NCBI RefSeq assembly: GCF_028330985.1
Contig: NZ_JAQMUE010000070.1
Span: forward strand, 55,519 to 119,518
DNA length: 64,000 nucleotides
From: Roseofilum reptotaenium CS-1145
GTDB lineage: Bacteria; Cyanobacteriota; Cyanobacteriia; Cyanobacteriales; Desertifilaceae
Reading direction: 5' to 3'
Notes under the pieces: generated by a model
What the model was told of the DNA's origin: nothing
The model's input: only the letters and a program-made list of their open reading frames with translations
The model's database searches: none
Part shown: in pieces, positions 9,480 through 17,716 of the stretch
Numbering within the stretch: the stretch's first letter is position 1
How the letters are laid out: every line of letters starts with the position of its first letter
Program-made: the position numbers and the translations under genes

Positions 9480-12400
9480 ATGGCAGCCACTGACGACTTT
9501 CGGGAAGCGATTAAAGCTGGGGAACTCCTTGAGGCTTTGAAAACCGCCTTAAGTGAATCAATAGAACTGGAAATCACTACGTGGATATCCTTAGCCGATC
9601 CTTATGGTGCCAACCCAGATGAGCAACCCGAAGCCCAGCCCGGTTATCGGATGCATAGCCGAATTAATATCGTTGATGGTGAAATCGATACAGAAGTCGG
9701 TAGCCATTTTGTTGGGAATGGGCCATTTACGGAATTACGAGAATTCCATATTAATCAGATTCGCTCCAGTCGGCAAATTATTAAACGCAATCTCAACAGT
9801 ATTCAAAAACTCTTTGGCTTGTGGGCGGAGATGCAACAACAAGAGTTTGAGACGGTGGTTACTCATCTCGAAAGCGTAGCGGCTCAAGACACAGAGAGTA
9901 GTTCTTCCTCTTTAGAAGAAGTGGCAGAAGTGGAGTGGGAGGTAGCAGTCCCTCCAGTGGCAGAAACAGTAGAGGAAACCATCGAGGAAAAAGGCGATCG
10001 CCACCCAGAAACCTCCCCACCTCCATTAGAAGAACTAGAAGATGACTTTTTTGACTCCTTCGATACCCAGCCCACGGAAACCAAGCCCCAACCTCCCTCA
10101 GACCCCCTGGATGATATTTTTGGGGAAAATGAACCCGAATCGCCATCAGAGAGCCAAAAACAAACGGATCTCAGCCTAGAAACCATTGCTGCTGCTGCCG
10201 GATTTACAGCCGCCGCCGTTGCTATCACCTCATCCGCAGAAGCCTCTGAACCCGAAGAGCCACTCGCGCCAAAACCGCCCAATGAAGAGAGTAATCTTCT
10301 AGACATCGAATCTGAAGAACCTCTAGACGATGAAGAACAGGAGATCATGAGTGCCTTTGATGCCACCTACTCAGATTCTGTTGTATCAAATCTAGAAACA
10401 ACTGAAGAAATCATTGATGCTGGGGCGATCGAAGAGCCTCCCTTAATTCCCATTGAAGACTCTCCCGAAATTGCCGAACTCGACACAGACTTATCCACTC
10501 CAACCCTAGATTCCGAAGAATCAGCAACCGATTCATCTTTCTCCAGTTTTGATACCGAAGAAGATGAAATTATGGCAGCCTTTGATTCTGACATAGATAC
10601 TCAAGAATTAAGTACAGAAACTAACGACACAGTAGAAGAATCCGCTAATCTAACTCACTCAGAATTAGAAACTTTTCCAGTTATTGATGCAATACCATCA
10701 GAAATGGAAAGTTCCGATCTACCTATCTCGGAAATATCTGAAATCACTGAGTCCAACGATCAAGATTTCATCGGTATATTGGACGCAGATTCCGAAGGTA
10801 CTGATTCTTCAAGCAATTTAGGACTAACCGGCCTGCAAGAATCCTCTGTTGAAAGTTTAGAACAACCCGAAGAAAGCTTATCGAATTTTGAATTTTCTGA
10901 CGAAGATAATATTATGGCAGAATTTGATGCTCAATATGGAGCATCAATAGAAATCCCCACTGAATCTGCTGATGAAACCCCTTCTGAAGAATCCTTAGAA
11001 GAAGCGATTCTAGAAGAAATAGTTACTGAAAGCCAAGACCAAGAACAAGAGGAACCCTTTCCTACCTCAGAGGAATCATCCATAGGGAACGAAGAATTAG
11101 TGGAAACAGAAGAGATTTCAGAAACTCCTGCATTAGAGGAGTTTTTAGAAATGGAAGAACCTCCTTTGGCTAGTTTAGAAACGGAAGAACGGGTGGAAAC
11201 GGAAGACAATCCATTTGCCAGTTCAGAGACAGAACAAACTTCAGAGGCTTCCCTATTGGAGGAATCTTTAGAAACGGAAGAACGGGTGGAAGTGGAAGAA
11301 GATCCATTTGCGAGTTCAGAAACAGAAGAATTGTGGGAAACAGAAGAGCTGTCAGAAACTCCCGTATTAGAAGAATCTTTAGAAATGGAAGAATTGGTGG
11401 CAACGGAAGACAATTCTTTTGCCAGTTCAGAGACAGAAGAATTGTGGGAAACAGAAGAACTGTCAGAAACTCCCGTATTAGAAGAATCCTTAGAAGAAGA
11501 ACTGGTGGAAATGGAAGACGATCCATTCGCGAGTTCAGAGACAGAAGAACTGTGGGAGACAGAACAAACTTCAGAGACTTCCCTATTGGAGGAATCCTTA
11601 GAAACGGAAGAACGGGTGGAAGTGGAAGAAGATCCATTCGCGAGTTCAGAAACAGAAGAATTGTGGGAAACAGAAGAGCTGTCAGAAACTCCCGTATTAG
11701 ATGAAGAATCTTTAGAAATGGAAGAATTGGTGGAAACAGAAGAAGATCCATTCGCGAGTTCAGAGACAGAAGAACTGTGGGAGACAGAAGAACTGTCAGA
11801 AACTCCCGTATTAGAAGAATCTTTAGAAGAAGAATTGGTGGAAGTGGAAGACGATCCATTTGCGAGTTCAGAAGAGGAGTTGTGGGAAGAAGAAACATCA
11901 GAGCCTTCTGCATTAGAGGAATCTTTAGAAGAAGAACTGGTGGAAATGGAAGACGATCCATTTGCGAGTTCAGAGACAGAAGAATTGTGGGAAACAGAAG
12001 AGCTGTCAGAAACTCCCGTATTAGAAGAATCTTTAGAAGAAGAATTAGTGGAAATGGAAGAAGAGCCGTTTGCTAGTTCAGAGGCAGAAGAATTGTGGGA
12101 AGAAGAAACATCAGAGCCTTCTGCATTAGAGGAATCTTTAGAAGAAGAACTGGTAGGAATGGAAGACGATCCATTTGCGAGTTCAGAAGAGGAGTTGTGG
12201 GAAGAAGAAAGATCAATGCCTCCGGCATTAGAGGAATCTTTAGAAACGGAAGGACTGGTGGAAATGGAAGAAGATCCCTTTCCTATGGCAGAAACAGAGG
12301 AATTATGGGAAGAAATTGAGGAATCTGAGTCTGCTACGTTCACGAGTTCTGAAGAGGATTCATCAACTGAAGATTTATGGCAAGAAGAAACAGAAACTGC

Positions 12401-13358
12401 TCCAGCTCAATGGGCTGAATCTTTGGAAGAGGGTTTAGGAGTAGGGGATGATCCATTTTCGAGTTCAGAAGAAGAGTTGCTATTAGATGAATCCCAAGAA
12501 TCTTTATGGGAAAAAATCGAAGAAGCAGAGGGAGATCCGTTTTCGAGTGCGGATCAACAGCCTTTGGGAATTCCCGAAGCATCGGAGGAAGAAGAAGCAG
12601 AAATTTTAAGTGCGTTTGAAATGGATACGATGTCGGAGACGATTTGGAATGATATGAGTTCTTCTGAAGAAACTTCTGTAGAAACAGAAGCATTACTAGA
12701 TGTGTTTGAGCCAGAGGAAGAAGAAGTACAAATTCCTTTAGATCTCCCCGACTTTTCTTCAGAGATGACTGAGGAGTATGGTGAAGCAGAAGAGACGGAT
12801 GCTGATTTGTTAGATGTGTTTGGAGATACAGAGGAGCTAGATTTTCCACTAGGCGATCAGAGTAATGCGATCGCTGAAGATCGGGCAAGCGCTCAAGCTC
12901 TGAGCGATGCGAAGGCAATAGAGGAAATTGGAGCAGATATGGGCGATCTCTGGGAGGATTCGCCAGTGAGTCATACAGCACCGACAGTGGTGGAACCAGA
13001 GTTAGAAGGAATGATTGACGAATTTGCCCAAGAGGAGTTAGATTCCTTTGGTGAGTCAGTTCAAGATTCGATCTTGGATCACTCTGATGGATTAGAGGCG
13101 CTTTTATCTGAAGACTGGGAGAAGGAAGAGGAGATTACCCCTCCAGCTATCACAGAAGAACTGATGCTGGAGGAGGATGATGAGGTTGACCCCTTAGCTG
13201 ATTTGTTTGCTGAGGAGGATGATGCTACTGATCCTTTTGCTGAGTCTCTAGACTTATCAGAGGGATCAACTCAACAAGAAGAGTCAGAACTCTTTGATGC
13301 TTTGGGAGACGATCCTTTTGCCGACTTAGAAGATCCTTTTGAGGAAAAGAAATCTTAG
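9480..13358 (+). CDS. Giant acidic repeat protein: conserved N-terminal domain plus long disordered Glu/Ser tail
   Basis: 1,292 residues. Residues 1-125 are the same domain as the upstream gene. The rest is overwhelmingly Glu, Ser, Asp, Thr and Leu with almost no Lys/Arg, so it should be highly acidic and intrinsically disordered. A tandem array (nt about 11,090-12,315) holds about eleven 34-38-residue units built as LEESLE..ELVE.E(D/E)DPFASSETEELWE. Other recurring short motifs are EIM(S/A)AFD (four copies) and DPFA(D/E) or LLDVFG blocks, the last cluster at the very C-terminus. There is no TM or signal peptide. Regular spaced short motifs in a disordered acidic chain suggest a multivalent scaffold; that is inference. 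Long Ser-rich frames on the opposite strand are codon shadows. Confidence 0.88.
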   Translation: MAATDDFREAIKAGELLEALKTALSESIELEITTWISLADPYGANPDEQPEAQPGYRMHSRINIVDGEIDTEVGSHFVGNGPFTELREFHINQIRSSRQIIKRNLNSIQKLFGLWAEMQQQEFETVVTHLESVAAQDTESSSSSLEEVAEVEWEVAVPPVAETVEETIEEKGDRHPETSPPPLEELEDDFFDSFDTQPTETKPQPPSDPLDDIFGENEPESPSESQKQTDLSLETIAAAAGFTAAAVAITSSAEASEPEEPLAPKPPNEESNLLDIESEEPLDDEEQEIMSAFDATYSDSVVSNLETTEEIIDAGAIEEPPLIPIEDSPEIAELDTDLSTPTLDSEESATDSSFSSFDTEEDEIMAAFDSDIDTQELSTETNDTVEESANLTHSELETFPVIDAIPSEMESSDLPISEISEITESNDQDFIGILDADSEGTDSSSNLGLTGLQESSVESLEQPEESLSNFEFSDEDNIMAEFDAQYGASIEIPTESADETPSEESLEEAILEEIVTESQDQEQEEPFPTSEESSIGNEELVETEEISETPALEEFLEMEEPPLASLETEERVETEDNPFASSETEQTSEASLLEESLETEERVEVEEDPFASSETEELWETEELSETPVLEESLEMEELVATEDNSFASSETEELWETEELSETPVLEESLEEELVEMEDDPFASSETEELWETEQTSETSLLEESLETEERVEVEEDPFASSETEELWETEELSETPVLDEESLEMEELVETEEDPFASSETEELWETEELSETPVLEESLEEELVEVEDDPFASSEEELWEEETSEPSALEESLEEELVEMEDDPFASSETEELWETEELSETPVLEESLEEELVEMEEEPFASSEAEELWEEETSEPSALEESLEEELVGMEDDPFASSEEELWEEERSMPPALEESLETEGLVEMEEDPFPMAETEELWEEIEESESATFTSSEEDSSTEDLWQEETETAPAQWAESLEEGLGVGDDPFSSSEEELLLDESQESLWEKIEEAEGDPFSSADQQPLGIPEASEEEEAEILSAFEMDTMSETIWNDMSSSEETSVETEALLDVFEPEEEEVQIPLDLPDFSSEMTEEYGEAEETDADLLDVFGDTEELDFPLGDQSNAIAEDRASAQALSDAKAIEEIGADMGDLWEDSPVSHTAPTVVEPELEGMIDEFAQEELDSFGESVQDSILDHSDGLEALLSEDWEKEEEITPPAITEELMLEEDDEVDPLADLFAEEDDATDPFAESLDLSEGSTQQEESELFDALGDDPFADLEDPFEEKKS
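11090..12315 (+). repeat. In-gene tandem repeat array (about 102-114 bp units)
   Basis: The conserved D/N-P-F (or D/N-S-F) codon block falls at about nt 11208, 11301, 11412, 11520, 11631, 11745, 11853, 11955, 12063, 12168 and 12273. All spacings are multiples of three (93, 111, 108, 111, 114, 108, 102, 108, 105, 105). Neighbouring units share long identical DNA stretches, for example gagttcagagacagaagaa recurs many times. This points to recent expansion by slippage or unequal recombination, with the reading frame preserved. Unit subtypes with and without the ETEELWE half alternate, so copying involved blocks larger than one unit. Confidence 0.9.
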
Positions 13359-13430
13359 ACTAAAGATTCTCTTTACTGCTCAGATCAAACCCAACCGAGT
13401 TAATCAACAACTTTATTCAATAGGAGTACA

Positions 13431-14183
13431 ATGGTCATGCCTGATTCAACAGAAATAACACCTACCCAGAATGGGCAGTTGGGACAAGTGTCTAGTCTTC
13501 AACGCCGGTTTAGCGATTTTGTTGTCGGGTTAGGTGAAGTTCTCACCGATATGACTGCCCTAGAAGTCAATACGATGATAGTGTCACAAATTACGGGGAG
13601 CAAATTTGTGCCCCAGGAAGCCTATCGTTATATCTATGACATTCCAGAGAATGAAGGGGATGAACAGTATTTTTATCAGCGTCAAATTCCTCCAGCACTT
13701 TACCATCGCTATCATGGATTGCGTCGCAAATTGCTGATGGAGTATCGACAAGTCCTCAGTAATCCGACGAATGATTTATTTGATCCTCAAGAGCGACTGC
13801 CGAACCCAGATGATCCGAGTGATGAAGACAAACTACAGAATTTGCTCTCGAATGGTCGTTTTTTGCGAGGTTTGCGCAAACTGCAAGAACTGAAGTCAGC
13901 TTTAGATAGTCAAGATCTCAAGTCTGAATCAACAGATATTATCTATGCCCAAACAGTCATGCAACTTGATGGGGATATTATTAATCGATACCATGAGAAG
14001 TTACTCGATTTTGATCAGAAGGAATTGTTGATCCAAATCCATAATGAAGGGGTAAATTCTGGGGAACGGCAATGGCGCGGTTTGCTGGAGTTTATGGTCG
14101 AGATTGTGCAAAATATTCTGGAAAAAAGTACGGATGGACGGTTTAGATTACCGGCTGCCACGTTTGTTAATCCTAATCGGTAG
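13431..14183 (+). CDS. Unrecognised soluble protein, third gene of the acidic-scaffold cluster
   Basis: 250 residues, mostly helical by eye, with no TM or signal peptide. The first ~22 residues are polar and probably disordered. The core runs from FSDFVVGLGEVLTDMTALEVNTMIV to about residue 245. Distinct blocks are EAYRYIYDIPE, LYHRYHGLRRKLLMEYRQVL and DIINRYHEKLLDFDQKELLIQIHNEGV. It starts 72 bp after the acidic protein; an AGGAG at 13422-13426 would suit the ATG at 13437 (10 bp) or the one at 13431 (4 bp). The next gene follows after 20 bp, so the two are probably translationally linked. I do not recognise the family. Confidence 0.8.
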   Translation: MVMPDSTEITPTQNGQLGQVSSLQRRFSDFVVGLGEVLTDMTALEVNTMIVSQITGSKFVPQEAYRYIYDIPENEGDEQYFYQRQIPPALYHRYHGLRRKLLMEYRQVLSNPTNDLFDPQERLPNPDDPSDEDKLQNLLSNGRFLRGLRKLQELKSALDSQDLKSESTDIIYAQTVMQLDGDIINRYHEKLLDFDQKELLIQIHNEGVNSGERQWRGLLEFMVEIVQNILEKSTDGRFRLPAATFVNPNR

Positions 14184-14203
14184 ATGAAACTCCAAAGGAG
14201 AGT

Positions 14204-14992
14204 GTGTTTAAGTTTATCCGAAATACGGTAGAGCAGGTTCGATCGCTGGTCAACCCGCCGCAAACTCCAGGAAGCTTGATTGCACCTTGTATTCGAGCGG
14301 AAGATGGGGAATTTGTGTTTTATCTGAATCCGTTGATGCTCCAACACATTGAGGGGGTGAGGTTGGGGGGCGATCGCCTGATCATCCCCCCTCGTCAATT
14401 GGCTCGCCTCTTGGTCGATCTTCGGGAGATGGTGGTTATTGATACGACATCTCAGGGAACCATTCAATCGGCCTTGACATTTAGAACCTTTTATGTAGGA
14501 AATAACACGAAAGAAGGCAAGTTTCTATTACGGACTGTGTTATCTCCAGATGGAGATCTGATCAACCAAGTCGGCCGAGAATTATTGGATAGACCAGAAT
14601 GCTTGAGGGTGGTTCAAAGTCACAATTGGTTGATCAATGAACTGCTGAATTTCTTGCAATTGAGAACGACTCAATTGGTCGATCGCATTGCCTGGGCGAT
14701 CGCCATGCTCACGATTTGGATGCCCAGTGCTATCTTGAGTATCAGAAACCTGCTCGTTGTTCTTCAAGATCCTGGGGTTCTCCAACAACTGCTGATCTCT
14801 GTGCTAATTTGGGTTGTTTTACCCGCAGTCATTGGGACATTGCTGGGTTTCCTTTTCCGGGAGTGGTTAATTCGGCGGATGATAAGTCTCCTTCCCCGGT
14901 TAAGTTCTTGGGCATTGCGAGAACTATTTACCTCGAAACCGACGTTAACCAAACGCATTGCTCAACAAATTTGGGGACAATTTGGGGTTTAG
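14204..14992 (+). CDS. Unrecognised membrane-anchored protein, fourth gene of the acidic-scaffold cluster
   Basis: 262 residues starting with GTG at 14204, just after an AAAGGAG. A soluble N-terminal part (about 1-155; blocks EFVFYLNPLMLQHIEGVRLGG, IIPPRQLARLLVDLREMVVID, QSALTFRTFYVG) is followed by two hydrophobic segments. These lie at about 160-185 and 195-218, and a basic C-terminal tail comes next. It is therefore likely an inner- or thylakoid-membrane protein with cytoplasmic N and C termini. As the only clear membrane protein of the cluster it could tether the acidic protein; this is inference from gene order only. The family is not recognised. Confidence 0.8.
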   Translation: MFKFIRNTVEQVRSLVNPPQTPGSLIAPCIRAEDGEFVFYLNPLMLQHIEGVRLGGDRLIIPPRQLARLLVDLREMVVIDTTSQGTIQSALTFRTFYVGNNTKEGKFLLRTVLSPDGDLINQVGRELLDRPECLRVVQSHNWLINELLNFLQLRTTQLVDRIAWAIAMLTIWMPSAILSIRNLLVVLQDPGVLQQLLISVLIWVVLPAVIGTLLGFLFREWLIRRMISLLPRLSSWALRELFTSKPTLTKRIAQQIWGQFGV

Positions 14993-15057
14993 TGGGAATT
15001 AGGGAATGGGCAAGAGAGAAAAGGCAAAACTAGGTTTGACCTTTTCATGACCCAATT

Positions 15058-15543
15058 CTACTCCCCACCCTTAGAACGCAAGGTTTGCAGTAAGTTAACC
15101 ATGTCGGTCTGCTTTTCCGCCGAAGCCCAAATCAGAGCGGTCCAACTATTCTTATCCTTAGCTTTTAAGTCAGCACCTTGTTCAACCAAGAGCGTCACAA
15201 CTTCAGTGTGGCCTTTAGCAGCGGCAGCCATCAAAGGGGTGATACCCTCATTACTTGGAGTATTGGCATTAGCACCAGCAGTGAGTAATTGTTTTACCAG
15301 GTCTACATGACCCCCAGCACTCGCTTCCATTAACGGGGTCCATCCATCCTCATCTCCTTGATTGACATTGAGGTTGGCCTCAATTAACAGGTGTAAAATC
15401 CCCGTATCTCCCTGTTCAGCAGCAGTAATTAAAACAACGCTTCCTTGGTCATTTAATTCGGTTTGATCCCAGGTTTGAGTTAAAGTCTGTACTGTAGCGC
15501 GATCGCCGGCTTGGATCGCTTCAATTAATGAGGTTATGTCCAT
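15058..15543 (-). CDS. Ankyrin-repeat protein
   Basis: About 161 residues from the ATG at 15543 (MDITSLIEAIQAGD). Four to five ankyrin units are visible, including DGWTPLMEASAGGHVDLVKQLLTAGANAN and GITPLMAAAAKGHTEVVTLLVEQGADL, covering nearly the whole protein. Ankyrin repeats mediate protein-protein binding; the partner is unknown. The ORF extends upstream to 15657, but that extension lies inside the oppositely oriented LpxB-related gene and lacks repeat character. The two start codons overlap head to head (15536-15543). Confidence 0.88.
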   Translation of the reverse strand: MDITSLIEAIQAGDRATVQTLTQTWDQTELNDQGSVVLITAAEQGDTGILHLLIEANLNVNQGDEDGWTPLMEASAGGHVDLVKQLLTAGANANTPSNEGITPLMAAAAKGHTEVVTLLVEQGADLKAKDKNSWTALIWASAEKQTDMVNLLQTLRSKGGE

Positions 15544-16816
15544 ATCTGTGTCTGAATCTACGATCGATATTCTGATTCTCTCAAATGGGCCGGGAGAATT
15601 AACCACTTGGGTACGTCCGGTGGTCAAAGAAATTCGCCAGGCTCTAGGCGCGAACAACGAAAGGGTTCGCCTCTCTGTGGTGTTGTCCCCTTGTCCCCAT
15701 GCCAGTGGTTCCGAAACCGAGATGGCAGCCTCTTTGCCAGAGGTGAATCGAGTTCAGGGGCCAGAAGATTTTATCCCCTTTTTATTGTGGGGGAAAACGG
15801 CCCAAAATTGGCAATGGAGCGATCGCGGTTTGGTGTTGTTTCTGGGAGGCGATCAATTTTTTACTCTCATGTTGGGCAAGCGGTTGGGCTATCGAACCCT
15901 GGTATACGCAGAATGGGAAGCCCGATGGCAGCCTTGGATTGACCGATTCGCGGTGATGAATCGCCAAATTTTAGACAAAGCACAACCCAATTTAGTCCAT
16001 AAATTCACTGTAGTGGGGGATTTAATGGCAGACTCAGCCCAGTCGGTTTCGACATCCAAAAATCCGGTTGATGGGGAGTTGATTGCGGTATTACCGGGGT
16101 CAAAACCGGATAAATTACGGCCGGGATTACCGTTCTCATTGGCGATCGCCCAATTGATCCATCAACAGCGCCCTCAAACCCAATTTATCATTCCCGTTGC
16201 CCCAACCCTCGATATCGAAACTTTAGCCCTGTTTGGCGATCCTCAATTCAATCAGACCCTGCACTATTGGCCCACAGGAGAAGCTGAGTTAATTGAAAAC
16301 AGGTCTCAACCGCGCCTAAAAACCCCTAGCGGTTTAGAAATCGATTTGTGGACTTCCTTTCCCGCGTATGAAATGCTCACCCAATGTCAATTTTGTATAA
16401 CGACAGTCGGGGCAAATACGGCAGAATTGGGGTCTTTGTGCCTACCAATGATTGTATTATTGCCCACCCAACAGCTCGATGCGATGCGGAGTTGGGATGG
16501 TATTTGGGGAATGTTAGCCCATTTACCGGCTGTGGGTTCGAGTATTGCTAAGGTAATCAATAAAGTGATTCTGTTCTGGAAACAACGGCGAGGGGAATTA
16601 TTTGCTTGGCCCAATATTTGGGCAAAAGAGATGATTGTTCCAGAATGGGTGGGACATTTAGAAGCCGAAGAAGTAGCCCAGCAAGTGATTGAGTATTTAG
16701 ACCATCCCGAGCAATTACAGAAAATGCGCGATCGCCTAGCAAGAGTGCGCGGAGAGACGGGAGCGGCTGCACAGTTGGCTCAGATGGTTGTTGAGGAAGT
16801 GGATATAGAGCGCTAG
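15536..16816 (+). CDS. Lipid-A-disaccharide synthase-related glycosyltransferase-like protein
   Basis: 426 residues. The N-terminus IDILILSNGPGELTTWVRPVV and later blocks LVLFLGGDQFFTLMLGKRLGYRTLVYAEW, VVGDLMADSAQ and LIAVLPGSKPDKL follow the LpxB fold (GT-B type). This matches the cyanobacterial lipid-A-disaccharide synthase-related family rather than true LpxB. The C-terminal half keeps a nucleotide-sugar-type ITTVGANTAELGSLCLPMIVLLP motif. Substrate is unknown. The ATG at 15536 overlaps the start of the divergent ankyrin gene; a GTG at 15548 is the alternative start and would remove the overlap. Confidence 0.82.
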   Translation: MSISVSESTIDILILSNGPGELTTWVRPVVKEIRQALGANNERVRLSVVLSPCPHASGSETEMAASLPEVNRVQGPEDFIPFLLWGKTAQNWQWSDRGLVLFLGGDQFFTLMLGKRLGYRTLVYAEWEARWQPWIDRFAVMNRQILDKAQPNLVHKFTVVGDLMADSAQSVSTSKNPVDGELIAVLPGSKPDKLRPGLPFSLAIAQLIHQQRPQTQFIIPVAPTLDIETLALFGDPQFNQTLHYWPTGEAELIENRSQPRLKTPSGLEIDLWTSFPAYEMLTQCQFCITTVGANTAELGSLCLPMIVLLPTQQLDAMRSWDGIWGMLAHLPAVGSSIAKVINKVILFWKQRRGELFAWPNIWAKEMIVPEWVGHLEAEEVAQQVIEYLDHPEQLQKMRDRLARVRGETGAAAQLAQMVVEEVDIER

Positions 16817-16885
16817 GGAAGAAGTCATAGGCAAACAGCAGGCGATCTTCCTTCGCCTGTTTCTAGACGATCGCTGCGATCGTGC

Positions 16886-16983
16886 TATACAGCGCTTTGC
16901 TTGCATTATGGAGTACAAGACCGAATTCCCACAGCCATATCCTACAATCCTATTCCCCATTTCCTAGCGCAAAGCGCTATATA
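16886..16983. repeat. MITE-like palindromic element (copy 1)
   Basis: The left end TATACAGCGCTTTGC (16886-16900) and the right end GCAAAGCGCTATATA (16969-16983) form a 15-bp terminal inverted repeat with one mismatch. The ~68 bp between them is non-coding. Related ends occur near 46976-47191. The size and terminal repeats fit a small non-autonomous element; no transposase is nearby, so the family is unknown. Its right end runs directly into the leuS relic. Confidence 0.6.
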
Positions 16984-17093
16984 GCCATAAAAATCCCACA
17001 GAACGCGCCGACACCCGCCAGGACGTATGAGAACATTGGCTAAATGAAGGCCGAATTCCAGCGCTTAGGACTCTCCTACGACTGGAGTCGGGA
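16976..17093 (+). pseudogene. leuS relic: degenerate copy of the leuS upstream region plus an internal leuS segment
   Basis: Bases 16976-17021 match 19930-19975, just upstream of the intact leuS, with about four differences. Bases 17021-17093 then match 20325-20397 inside leuS (the [26 protein letters not shown] region) with about four differences, including one turning the Q codon into TAA. Thus about 350 bp, including the leuS start, is missing between the two parts. The relic ends 6 bp before the 3' end of the Uma2 gene. It is a partial copy of a gene that lies intact 2.9 kb downstream. Confidence 0.88.
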
Positions 17094-17098
17094 GCTTG

Positions 17099-17656
17099 TC
17101 ACAGAATTAACCAACTTAAAATTTCGGATACGGTTAACTCTAGATCAATTCCTTCTAGAACAGGCAGTTGTGCGTCAGTGGTAAACACCTCAATGCGTTG
17201 GTTTTCTCCGATTGCCCAAATACTTTCTTCTGCGGGATTAATTAACCATCCCAAACTTGTGCCGGATTGGGAACCATACAATAATTTATCTAAGGCTTGA
17301 GAGCTACTTTGGTTAGGGGATAAAATTGCGATCGCCCAATCGGGGTGAAGTTCAAAACGATTGGCAATTTTTCCGGTATCAGTTCGGGGGATTCTTTCCC
17401 AGCGAAACACGGCAATGTCGGAAACCATGGAACGTCTCCCAAAGGTACAGCGCAATTCGGGAAAAGCTCTAGCAATTTTAGGCGATCTCGCAACTCGGTT
17501 AATGACTTCGCACAATTCACCTTGGAGGAGGCTATGTTCACCTTGGGGCATGTTTTTTTCTACAATATTTCCATTAATATATTCTAGAGCAGGTTTAGTT
17601 TCTGGACGCTCTAGAAATTCTTCTAAGGTTAGCGATGGAGCGAGCGTTTGAGTCAT
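17099..17656 (-). CDS. Uma2 family (DUF820) putative endonuclease, probably inactive
   Basis: 185 residues. The Uma2 fold is recognisable from LTLEEFLERPETKPALEYINGNIVEK, the VSDIAVF block and a PDWAIAILSPNQSSSQALDKLLY block. Members are PD-(D/E)XK-like nucleases by fold, with the pattern D...E-x-L-S. Here the expected Glu before ILSP is Ala (codon GCA inside a GCGATCGC octamer), so catalysis is doubtful. The gene faces opposite to leuS and its stop lies 6 bp from the leuS relic. Its biological role is not established; Uma2 genes are highly multiplied in cyanobacteria. Confidence 0.88.
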   Translation of the reverse strand: MTQTLAPSLTLEEFLERPETKPALEYINGNIVEKNMPQGEHSLLQGELCEVINRVARSPKIARAFPELRCTFGRRSMVSDIAVFRWERIPRTDTGKIANRFELHPDWAIAILSPNQSSSQALDKLLYGSQSGTSLGWLINPAEESIWAIGENQRIEVFTTDAQLPVLEGIDLELTVSEILSWLIL

Positions 17657-17716
17657 CTGGGGTTAGGGTAGGGATGTTTTTTTATTGTAGCAAGTTAGCG
17701 TATTTTCTAAGTCCCG

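Noticed and set aside
11333..12319. Arg/Gly/Ile-rich plus-strand frames inside the acidic gene
   Set aside because: Frame-shifted shadows of the same repeats; stop-free only because the units are repetitive.
10931..12343. 470-residue Ser/Asn-rich open frame on the minus strand
   Set aside because: It is antisense to the acidic repeat array; GAA/TCA-rich codons read backwards give Ser/Phe-rich open frames. It has no ribosome site and no family character.
15544..15657. N-terminal extension of the ankyrin gene to 15657
   Set aside because: It is antisense to well-conserved LpxB-related coding sequence and lacks ankyrin character, so the ATG at 15543 was used.
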